From contig NZ_CAFI01000333.1 in assembly GCF_000239775.1 (NCBI RefSeq), forward strand, positions 1 through 56,273: 56,273 nt of DNA. Direction: 5' to 3'. The stretch is from Bradyrhizobium sp. ORS 375 (GTDB taxonomy: Bacteria > Pseudomonadota > Alphaproteobacteria > Rhizobiales > Xanthobacteraceae). Of the stretch, positions 24,748 through 32,083 are shown piece by piece. The translations under genes and the position numbers were made by a program. Positions within the stretch are counted from its first letter, which is position 1, and each line of letters opens with the position of its first letter. Below the pieces are notes generated by a model, which saw only the letters and a list, made by a program, of their open reading frames with translations, ran no database searches and had not been told where the DNA came from.

Positions 24748-24824
24748 TCGGCGCTGTTGCAGGGCCGATGTCGCCAAACTGTTGCATACGCGACACGCGC
24801 CATGAGAGGCGGTTGCAGTCGCGC

Positions 24825-25097
24825 TCAGGGACGATCGGGATGGTTCATCATGTATTCGCCGAGATCGCGCTGCCGGCGATCGGCGCGCGCCTCGGCGCGC
24901 TGCCGCTGCACGTCGCGATCCTTGCGGCATGCGACGTATTCCGAAGAGCCCACCGCGACCTTGCCGCCGGCCTGGCAGACCGCATCGTCGTCATCATTGC
25001 CGAGCGCGACCGCGGGGCCCTGATTGCGTGAGGCGCAGGCCGTGAGCGAAAGCGCGGCCATCAGCACCAGGGCCAGTCGGGCGGAGGTCTGTCGCAT
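24825..25097 (-). CDS. Small lipoprotein of unknown function
   Basis: The 90-residue product has a lipoprotein signal (RLALVLMAALSLTAC) with lipobox LTAC at residues 18-21, then a short Gly/Asp-rich mature region with two cysteines (DAVCQAGG and YVACRKDRD) and an Arg-rich C-terminal helix. An ATG at 25109 would add four residues. I do not recognise a characterised family. It lies upstream of ompW on the same strand but is separated by the FNR/FixK box, so it is probably transcribed separately. Confidence 0.75.
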   Translation of the reverse strand: MRQTSARLALVLMAALSLTACASRNQGPAVALGNDDDDAVCQAGGKVAVGSSEYVACRKDRDVQRQRAEARADRRQRDLGEYMMNHPDRP

Positions 25098-25220
25098 CGG
25101 GGGATCCATTGTCGTCAATCGGGCTGGCCGTTGCTTGACGGCAATGGATGCCGGGGTCAAGCCCTGCCAATCGTCCGCCACGGGGCTGTCACGCCAGACG
25201 AGGTGACCAGTTAGTCACTC

Positions 25221-25306
25221 CGTCATGCCCGGGCTTGTCCCGGGCATCCACGTCGTTCCCAGTGTGCCGCTCGACGTGGATGGCCGGGACAAGCCCGGCC
25301 ATGACG
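25221..25306. repeat. Dispersed intergenic repeat, family C
   Basis: Two palindromic modules, GTCATGCCCGGGCTTGTCCC with its partner and GGATGGCCGGGACAAGCC with CATGACG, form an inverted pair around a short spacer (arms CATCCACGTC and GACGTGGATG). It fills most of the gap between the lipoprotein and prpE. Confidence 0.75.
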
Positions 25307-25393
25307 ACGCTGAGATAGACGGACGCGAAAACTGCGACGGTCAATGCGGTAGATCTGCGGGTCAAGTCGGCCGCAGCTGTCAGCGCCGCGACG

Positions 25394-27298
25394 TCACACC
25401 CTGCTCTTCAGCGCCTCGCCGATCTCCTCGAGCACCTTGGGATCCTCGATCGTGGCCGGCATGCTCCATTGCTCGCCATCCGCGATCTTCTTGATGGTGC
25501 CGCGCAGGATCTTGCCGGAGCGCGTCTTCGGCAGCCGGCCGACGGTGATGGCGAGCTTGAAAGCGGCGACCGGACCGAGCTTGTCGCGCACCAGCGCCAC
25601 GATTTCCTTTTCGATCACCGACGGGCTGCGCGAGACGCCGGCCTTGAGCACGAGGAACCCGCAGGGCACCTCGCCCTTGATCGCGTCCTTGATGCCGAGC
25701 ACCGCGCATTCGGCGACATCCGGATGCGAGGCGAGGATCTCCTCCATGCCGCCGGTGGAGAGCCGGTGGCCGGCGACGTTGATGATGTCGTCGGTGCGGC
25801 CCATCACGAAGACATAGCCGTCCTCGTCCTTGAAGCCGGCATCGGAGGTCTTGTAGTAGCCGGGGAATTCGCTGAGGTAGGATTCCTTGAAGCGGTCCTC
25901 CTGCTGCCACAGCGTCGGCAGGCAGCCCGGCGGCATCGGCAGCTTGATCACGATCGAGCCCATCGTGTTGGCGGGCACGGGCTTGGCGGCCTCGTCGACG
26001 ATGTCGACCTGATAGCCCGGCATCGGCACCGTCGGCGAGCCATGCTTGACCGGCAGCAGGCCAAGGCCGACCGGATTGCCGGCGATGCACCAGCCGGTTT
26101 CGGTCTGCCACCAATGGTCGATCACCGGCACCTTGAGCTGCTGCTCGGCCCATTCCACCGTCGGCGGGTCGGCGCGCTCGCCGGCCAGGAACAGCGTGCG
26201 GAACTGCGACAGATCGTATTTGCGCAGGAACGTGCCTTCCGGGTCCTCCTTGCGGATGGCGCGGAAGGCCGTCGGCGCGGTGAACAAAGCCACCGCCTTG
26301 TGATCGCTGATGACGCGCCAGAACGCGCCGGCATCGGGCGTGCCGACCGGCTTGCCCTCATACATCACCGAGGTCGCGCCATGGATCAGCGGACCGTAGA
26401 TGATGTAGCTGTGGCCGACCACCCAGCCGATATCCGAGCCGCACCACCAGACTTCGCCGGGCTTGATGCCGTAGAGATTTTCCATCGACCATTTCAGCGC
26501 GACGAGATGCCCGCCATTGTCGCGCACCACGCCCTTCGGCTTGCCGGTCGTGCCGGACGTGTAGAGGATGTAGAGCGGATCGGTCGCCAGCACGGGCACG
26601 CAGGGCGCGAGCTTGCCGTTGGCGAGCGCGGATTTGCGCAGCGCCGCCCAATCATAGTCGCGGCCGGGCTTCAGCTCGCAGACATGCTCGGGCCGCTGCA
26701 GGATGATGCAGGCCTGCGGCCGGTTGTCGGCGAGCTCGATCGCCTGGTCGAGCAGCGGCTTGTATTGCACGATGCGGCCGGGCTCGATGCCGCAGCTCGC
26801 CGACAGCACCAGCTTCGGGGTCGCATCGTCGATGCGGGTCGCGAGCTCCTTGGCCGCGAAGCCGCCGAACACCACCGAATGCACGGCGCCGATGCGGGCG
26901 CAGGCGAGCATCGCGACCATCGCCTCCGGCACCATCGGCATATAGAGGATGACGCGATCGCCCTTGGCCACGCCGAAATCCTGCATGATCGCGGCGAGCG
27001 TCTGCACCTCCTTCAGCATTTCGGCATAGGTGATCCTGGTGACGGAGTTCGTCAGCGGCGAATCGTGGATCAGAGCCAGCTGGTCGCCGCGGCCGGCGGC
27101 GACGTGACGGTCGAGCGCATTGTAGCAGGTGTTGACGACGGCGCCGGCGAACCAGCGCCCATAGGCGCCGATCGACGGGTCGAAGACCTTCTTGGCCGGC
27201 TCGATCCAGTCGATCGCGCGGGCGGCCTCGGCCCAGAACCCTTCCGGATCCTGCAGCGACCGTGCATGGACCTCGTGATAGCGGCTCGCAGCGCTCAT
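25394..27298 (-). CDS. prpE: Propionyl-CoA synthetase
   Basis: This is an AMP-forming acyl-CoA synthetase of 634 residues that activates propionate. The start (SRYHEVHARSLQDPEGFWAE) and the segments WFAGAVVNTCYNALDRHV and GAVHSVVFGGFAAKELA are those of the PrpE subgroup rather than acetyl-CoA synthetase. The P-loop is YTSGTTGKPKG (246-256). Other motifs are DHWWQTETGWCI, GRTDDIINVAGHRLS and the acylatable Lys site TRSGKILRGTI near the C-terminus. An imperfect FNR/FixK-like box lies 70-84 bases upstream. Confidence 0.93.
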   Translation of the reverse strand: MSAASRYHEVHARSLQDPEGFWAEAARAIDWIEPAKKVFDPSIGAYGRWFAGAVVNTCYNALDRHVAAGRGDQLALIHDSPLTNSVTRITYAEMLKEVQTLAAIMQDFGVAKGDRVILYMPMVPEAMVAMLACARIGAVHSVVFGGFAAKELATRIDDATPKLVLSASCGIEPGRIVQYKPLLDQAIELADNRPQACIILQRPEHVCELKPGRDYDWAALRKSALANGKLAPCVPVLATDPLYILYTSGTTGKPKGVVRDNGGHLVALKWSMENLYGIKPGEVWWCGSDIGWVVGHSYIIYGPLIHGATSVMYEGKPVGTPDAGAFWRVISDHKAVALFTAPTAFRAIRKEDPEGTFLRKYDLSQFRTLFLAGERADPPTVEWAEQQLKVPVIDHWWQTETGWCIAGNPVGLGLLPVKHGSPTVPMPGYQVDIVDEAAKPVPANTMGSIVIKLPMPPGCLPTLWQQEDRFKESYLSEFPGYYKTSDAGFKDEDGYVFVMGRTDDIINVAGHRLSTGGMEEILASHPDVAECAVLGIKDAIKGEVPCGFLVLKAGVSRSPSVIEKEIVALVRDKLGPVAAFKLAITVGRLPKTRSGKILRGTIKKIADGEQWSMPATIEDPKVLEEIGEALKSRV

Positions 27299-27368
27299 GA
27301 CGTTTCCCCAATCTGTGTTTATTCCCGACTATTGTCCGGGACAAAGCGACAGTTCAAGCCGTCATGAA

Positions 27369-27382
27369 TTGATCCAGATCAG
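27369..27382 (-). promoter_or_regulatory. Imperfect FNR/FixK-like box upstream of prpE
   Basis: TTGATCCAGATCAG matches the TTGAT-N4-ATCAA consensus at all but the last base. It lies 71 bases before the prpE ATG, on the only side where a gene starts. Confidence 0.35.
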
Positions 27383-27417
27383 GCGGGCCTGAACCTCCGG
27401 CAATTTTCCAGGCTGGA

Positions 27418-28800
27418 TCAATGCGCTGCGTCGCGCAGGGTATCCAGGCGACGCTGCATGGCTAGACGAAGGTCGTAGCCGGGCTTGCCGAAACGGGCGT
27501 TGCGCTCGGCGATGAAGTCGCGCTGCGTGCTGCGCAGCTCAGCCGCGGCGCGGCCGCGGGAGCCCTTCAGGAGCCGCGCGTAGCTTTCGGAAATGCCGAG
27601 ATCGAGCACCGAGAGCTGCGGGTCGGCACAGATCACCTTCTCGACCTCGCGCACAGCCGTGGCGCAGTCGAACGACGGGCCGCTGCGCTCCGACGGCGCA
27701 TTCAAGGGACGCGGCGGCTCGGCACCGAACTTCTTGATCTCGGCCAGCATGACGCGGCGGCCGCTCGCGGCGTTGTCGTTGCCGGGATCCAGCCGCAGCG
27801 CGGCCTCATAGTCCGCCAGCGCCTTGGCGCGCTCGCCCATCTTGCGGAACAGCACCGCGCGATTGTTATAGGCGAGCGCAAAATTCGGATCGAGGCGCAG
27901 CGCCGCGTCGTAATCGCTCAGCGCGGCACCGAGCTCGTTCTTGAACTGATGCGAGTCGCCGCGATTGGTCAGGAAATTCGGCTTCGGCTGCAGTTTGATC
28001 GCCTGGTCGTAATCGGCGATCGCCTTGTCGTAGTCGCCGAGCGACTGATAGGTGAGGCCGCGGTTGTCGAAATATTCCGGCACTTTCGGATCACGCCGGA
28101 TCGCCTCGTGATCGTCGGCCAGTGCCTTGTCCATCTGGCCGAGCTTCTTGTAGGCGGCGGCGCGATTGGTGAAGGTGCGCGGACGGTCCGGATCGAGCCG
28201 GATGGCCTCATTGTAGTCCTGCACCGCCTTCTCGTTGTCACCGCGCAGATAGAACGCGACCCCGCGGTCGGCATAGGCCTGCGCATAATCCGGCTTCAGC
28301 CGGATGGCCTGGTCGTAGTCGGCCAGCGCGCGATCGAGCCGGCGCTGCCCGGTATAGACAACACCGCGCAGCTCATAGGCCTCGGCGTCATCGGGATCGA
28401 GCGAGATCGCCATGCTGAGATCGGCCGTGGCCTTGCCGGCATCGCCGCCGGCCTCGCGCATCAGGTCGCCACGCAGCCGATAGGCGCGCGCATTCTTGCC
28501 ATCGAGCGCGATGGCGCGGTCGAGATCCCTTAGCGCCTGGGTCATTCCCCCCGTGGTACGGGCGTGAGCGTCAGCGCGGGCGACGAGAGCAATGGATTGA
28601 TCCCTGGGCGAGGCCGAGGCCTGCTCGATCGCGGCGCTGCAGGCGCTGATCAGCTGCGAGGGCTGTGCCTTGCTTCCCAGGGCACATTCGGTGTCCGCGG
28701 CGCGCGCCGGCACGACGCCGAGAGCCGCGACGAAGCCGGCGACGAGACAGAGCGTGCGGTAAGATGAGCAGGACGAGATCGAAAGAGCAGATGCGCGCAT
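27418..28800 (-). CDS. Secreted TPR protein with C-terminal LprI-like domain
   Basis: The 460-residue protein has an N-terminal signal sequence (LVAGFVAALGVVPARAAD), about eight tetratricopeptide repeats from roughly residue 75 to 345 (repeat form AYADRGVAFYLRGDNEKAVQ) and a C-terminal LprI/DUF1311-type domain. That domain starts SFDCATAVREVEKVICADPQ and continues to RNARFGKPGYDLR. The domain is named for a lysozyme inhibitor, but most members are uncharacterised. The TPR part suggests protein binding in the periplasm. A smaller paralogue lies directly upstream on the same strand. Confidence 0.88.
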   Translation of the reverse strand: MRASALSISSCSSYRTLCLVAGFVAALGVVPARAADTECALGSKAQPSQLISACSAAIEQASASPRDQSIALVARADAHARTTGGMTQALRDLDRAIALDGKNARAYRLRGDLMREAGGDAGKATADLSMAISLDPDDAEAYELRGVVYTGQRRLDRALADYDQAIRLKPDYAQAYADRGVAFYLRGDNEKAVQDYNEAIRLDPDRPRTFTNRAAAYKKLGQMDKALADDHEAIRRDPKVPEYFDNRGLTYQSLGDYDKAIADYDQAIKLQPKPNFLTNRGDSHQFKNELGAALSDYDAALRLDPNFALAYNNRAVLFRKMGERAKALADYEAALRLDPGNDNAASGRRVMLAEIKKFGAEPPRPLNAPSERSGPSFDCATAVREVEKVICADPQLSVLDLGISESYARLLKGSRGRAAAELRSTQRDFIAERNARFGKPGYDLRLAMQRRLDTLRDAAH

Positions 28801-28883
28801 CGGCGTAGGACCTTGGACGGGACGGGTCAACTGTCCCGTTGTCGTCCCCGGCCGGAACTGGGTTCAAGCCGCCATCCTGATGG

Positions 28884-29681
28884 TTAATAGCCGTCGGCCC
28901 CGTTCAGCCGCCGCAGACGGTCCTGCATCGCCTTCTTCAGATCGTAACCGCTGCGGCCGAACGCGGCATTGCGGCGGGCGATGAACGCATCCTGCTCGCG
29001 CTGCAGGGCGCGGGCCGCGGCCGGCCCCGACGCCTCGCGAACCACCCGGGCATGCGAGCCGTCGATCTCGCGGTCGAGATTGGCAAGCTCCGGATCGGCA
29101 CAGATCGCCTTCTCGACGGCGCGCCGCGCCGTCGCGCAATTGAAGCTCGGCCGGCCGGCGACGGCCATCTGCGCGCCGAGACGCTCGAGCTCGACGGCGA
29201 GCATATGATAGTTGCTGCGCGCGCCGACGTGATCCGGGTTGAGCCGCAGCGCGGCCGCGAAATCGGCCAGCGCCTTTGGCCGGTCACCCTTCTTCCGATA
29301 CAGTTCGCCGCGCGCGTTGAAGATGTTGGCGAGCGTCGGATCGAGCTGCAGGGCAATGCCGTAATCGGCGATGGCGCGATCGGTCTCCCCCCTGGTGATG
29401 TAGATCGAGGCCCGCGCGATCAACGCATTGATGCGGTCGCTCTTTGGAACCTTGGTATTGTCGATCAGCGCCCCGCATTCGGTGAGCACCTTGTCGCCGT
29501 CACGCGCCTCCGACGCGGCGATGCAGGCGGCGGCATCGACCGCCGGCTCCTTTGCCGGTTCGGCCGCGCCGACTGCATGTGCCGCTGTTGCGAACAACAG
29601 CCCGAAGGCCACGAGCGCGGCCAGCCGCCACGCGTGGCCGCGGCGAACGGCCCTGGCCCGTAATGAAGCGGATATCAGCAA
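28884..29681 (-). CDS. Secreted TPR protein with LprI-like domain, shorter paralogue
   Basis: The protein of about 265 residues has a signal sequence (LAALVAFGLLFATAAHAVG), two to three TPR units (IARASIYITRGETDRAIADY and FNARGELYRKKGDRPKALAD) and the same C-terminal LprI-like domain as its neighbour (SFNCATARRAVEKAICADPE to RNAAFGRSGYDLKKAM). The start is uncertain: I chose a TTG that places the signal peptide near the N-terminus. ATGs at 29789 and 29825 would add 36 or 48 residues. The gap to the longer paralogue is 83 bases, so the pair is probably one transcript. Confidence 0.82.
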   Translation of the reverse strand: MLISASLRARAVRRGHAWRLAALVAFGLLFATAAHAVGAAEPAKEPAVDAAACIAASEARDGDKVLTECGALIDNTKVPKSDRINALIARASIYITRGETDRAIADYGIALQLDPTLANIFNARGELYRKKGDRPKALADFAAALRLNPDHVGARSNYHMLAVELERLGAQMAVAGRPSFNCATARRAVEKAICADPELANLDREIDGSHARVVREASGPAAARALQREQDAFIARRNAAFGRSGYDLKKAMQDRLRRLNGADGY

Positions 29682-29952
29682 GGCGGCTGTTTCTCTCAAG
29701 CGTGGACAAACCGGAGATCGACGGGAAATCAACGTCCTTCGTCGACCATCACTATACAGCGGCGGGGTAGCCGCGGAAGTGCTTCCCATGAGACCAAGGA
29801 TTCGCGAGCGCCCATCCCCAATCACGAGCGGTCAGGCAATTGAATTGCGCGTGATCCGCTGACGCGTTCCGCTCGCGACCTCGTGGCTGCAGCGGGTCGG
29901 TCGCGATCGCCACGACAGTGAACCTGTGGCGCCCGGAGCAGACAGAACCTCC

Positions 29953-30723
29953 ATGACGATCCTGACAGAGCATTCGCGCGCACGCGGCGTCATCGCGTCC
30001 CCTGCGCGCACTTTTTATTTCAAAATGGCCCTGGCCTGCATGGCCACGGCGTTCCTCGGATTTGCACCGACCTATTGGCTGCCGCTGGCGCGCGGCTCGT
30101 TCTCCGGCGCGCCCGTGGTTCATTTCCACGGCTTCCTGTTCTTCACCTGGACCCTGTACTTCACGCTGCAGAGCTGGCTTGCGGCGTCAGGCCGCACCGC
30201 TTGGCACCGCGCGCTCGGCATCTTCGGGGTGTCGCTCGCCACGGCGATGACGATCTTCGGCTTCCTCGTGGCAATCGAAGCGATGAAGCGGTCCGCCGCG
30301 ATCGGCCAGCCCAACGAGGGCATCGCTTTCGCGATCGTGCCGCTCAGCGGCATCGCCTTCTTCGCCATCGTGTTCGCGCTCGCCGTGATGCAGGCGCGGC
30401 GGCCGGAAACGCACAAGCGGCTGATGCTGCTCGCGGGCATCTCGCTGCTGGATGCTGCCGTCGCGCGCTGGTTCCTGACCTTCCTCGCGCCGCCCGGCCC
30501 GCTCGGTCCGCCGCCGGTGTTCGTGACGATCCCGCCGGCCTTGGTCGCCTATCTGCTGCTCGTCGTCGCCATCGTCTACGACCGCCGCACGTTCGGACGC
30601 GTCCATCCGGTCTATGTCTATGGCGGGACTGCGCTGATCGCGGTGAAGCTCCTCAACTGGCCGATCAGCATGACGTCGGCGTGGCATACGATCGCCGGCG
30701 GCATGTTGGCGATGGCGCAATAG
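29953..30723 (+). CDS. Polytopic membrane protein of unknown function
   Basis: The 256-residue protein has about seven hydrophobic helices (for example MALACMATAFLGFAPTYWLP, FAIVPLSGIAFFAIVFALAV and VTIPPALVAYLLLVVAIVY). Several histidines sit at helix ends (VVHFHGFLFF, AWHRALG, ETHKRLM, RVHPVYVYGG). Paired histidines might ligate heme or metal as in cytochrome b561-like proteins, but that is a guess. I recognise it only as a conserved bacterial membrane protein. A GTG at 29926 is an alternative start. Confidence 0.75.
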   Translation: MTILTEHSRARGVIASPARTFYFKMALACMATAFLGFAPTYWLPLARGSFSGAPVVHFHGFLFFTWTLYFTLQSWLAASGRTAWHRALGIFGVSLATAMTIFGFLVAIEAMKRSAAIGQPNEGIAFAIVPLSGIAFFAIVFALAVMQARRPETHKRLMLLAGISLLDAAVARWFLTFLAPPGPLGPPPVFVTIPPALVAYLLLVVAIVYDRRTFGRVHPVYVYGGTALIAVKLLNWPISMTSAWHTIAGGMLAMAQ

Positions 30724-30752
30724 CCGCGCAACTGATCCCTCCGACACCCCTC

Positions 30753-30867
30753 GTCATTGCGAGGAGCCGAAGGCGACGACGCAATCCAGGGGCGCACGAC
30801 GACTCTGGATTGCTTCCGCCTTCGCCTAAGAAGGCTTCGGCGGACGCGTCGCTTCGCTCGCAATGAC
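30753..30867. repeat. Dispersed intergenic repeat, family B copy 1
   Basis: The ends are GTCATTGCGAGGAGC and GCTCGCAATGAC, with an inner palindrome around GCAATCCAG/CTGGATTGC. Further copies are at 38918-39029 and 42614-42693. Confidence 0.85.
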
Positions 30868-30884
30868 GCAGGAGCGATCAAACA

Positions 30885-31685
30885 TCAACTCCGGCAGGTC
30901 AGTCCGCCATCCACCACCAGCGTGATGCCGGTGACGTAGCGCGACTCGTCGGAGGCGAGGAACAAGGCCGCGTTGGCGACGTCGAACGCGTCGCCCATGT
31001 GTCCCATCGGCACCTGCGCGTCGCGCTTGCGCCACATCTCCTCGACGTCGCCCTTGGCGTAGCTCGCGGCCAGGCCCGCGGAGTGCTCGACCATCGGTGT
31101 CTTCATCAGCCCGGGAAGGATCGCGTTGACGCGGACATGCTTGGGCGCAAACTCGACCGCGGTCGTCCGCGTCATCTGGTTCATCGCCGCCTTGCTGGCG
31201 CCGTAGCTGACATAGGAGATGCCGACCTGGCGGATCGACGCCACCGAGGAGATGTTGATGATCGAGCCGCCGCCCTGCCCGATCATCACGGGAATGACGT
31301 GCTTCATCGCGAGATAGGCGCTCTTGAGGTTCACCGCGAACACGCGGTCCCATTCGGCCTCCTCGACATCGACAACGCTGCCCATCTCGGCGATCCCGAC
31401 GTTGTTGTCGAGCACATCGATGCGGCCGAATGCCGACATGCAGGCCTTGACCATCGCCTCGACCTCGGCCGCTTTCGAAACATCGGCGGTAAACGCCTCG
31501 GCCTGCCCGCCCTCGCCTGAAATGATCGCGGCCGTCTCCGCCGCGGCTTCCTTGTTGCGGTCGACGCAGAACACTCTGGCGCCGTGCCGCGCGAATGTCA
31601 CCGCAGTGGCCTTGCCATTACCCCATCCCGGCCCGATCGAGCCGGCGCCGACCACCAGCGCCACCTTGCCCTTGAGACGATCCAT
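30885..31685 (-). CDS. SDR family oxidoreductase
   Basis: This is a classical short-chain dehydrogenase of 266 residues. The cofactor loop GAGSIGPGWGNG is a variant of TGxxxGIG with an insertion. Other motifs are DVLDNNVGIAE (NNAG-like), the catalytic Ser in IINISSVAS, YVSYGASKAAM (Tyr-x3-Lys) and VRVNAILPGLMKTPM. It starts 23 bases after the DUF1850 gene with a good GGGAG, so it is probably the last gene of the TRAP transporter operon. It may act on the imported acid or a derivative. Substrate unknown. Confidence 0.88.
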   Translation of the reverse strand: MDRLKGKVALVVGAGSIGPGWGNGKATAVTFARHGARVFCVDRNKEAAAETAAIISGEGGQAEAFTADVSKAAEVEAMVKACMSAFGRIDVLDNNVGIAEMGSVVDVEEAEWDRVFAVNLKSAYLAMKHVIPVMIGQGGGSIINISSVASIRQVGISYVSYGASKAAMNQMTRTTAVEFAPKHVRVNAILPGLMKTPMVEHSAGLAASYAKGDVEEMWRKRDAQVPMGHMGDAFDVANAALFLASDESRYVTGITLVVDGGLTCRS

Positions 31686-31708
31686 CGCGTTCTCCCGTCG
31701 CTTGTTTG

Positions 31709-32083
31709 TTATTGGTCACAGGCGCTCATCATGATGGTGGCGGCGCCGATGTCATGGCCGAAGATCTCCGAGATTGTCCGGCATTGTCCGTCGTTGCAGA
31801 TCCGCCATTCGCCGGCCGCGCCGGAATTTGCGAGCACGATGCGCGACAGCGGCTCACGGTCGACCTGCCATTCGTACCAGCCATCGACCAGCCGGGCCTC
31901 CGGCGGCGGCTCCATGCCGGCACCCGAGCCTTTGACTCGCGCCTGCACCAGTTGCAGACGATCTCCCCTGACGCGCCAATCCTCCTGCCACCCCGTCTTC
32001 TCGACCGAGTGGGTCCAGGCCAGCGTGAAGGCCGCGAGCGCCAGCGCCTTCACGACGCCGGCGGAGGCGAGACAGAGGCTCAA
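31709..32083 (-). CDS. DUF1850 protein of a TAXI-TRAP operon
   Basis: This small protein of about 124 residues has one N-terminal hydrophobic segment (GVVKALALAAFTLAWTHS) and the DUF1850 pattern HSVEKTGWQEDWRVRGDRLQ, RVKGSGAGMEPP and ARLVDGWYEWQVD. DUF1850 genes sit next to TAXI-type TRAP transporters in many bacteria, and their role is unknown. I chose a TTG start that overlaps the transporter stop (TTGA), which implies coupling. A frame opening at 32122 would overlap by more than 40 bases, and a GTG lies at 32053. Confidence 0.82.
   Translation of the reverse strand: MSLCLASAGVVKALALAAFTLAWTHSVEKTGWQEDWRVRGDRLQLVQARVKGSGAGMEPPPEARLVDGWYEWQVDREPLSRIVLANSGAAGEWRICNDGQCRTISEIFGHDIGAATIMMSACDQ

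Noticed and set aside
24694-25031. Plus-strand open frames opposite the small lipoprotein
   Set aside because: The minus-strand frame has a proper lipoprotein signal and lipobox; the plus-strand frames lack any start signal or domain.
25469-27367. A 632-codon plus-strand open frame opposite prpE
   Set aside because: The prpE frame has all expected motifs; the opposite frame has none and is an antisense shadow.
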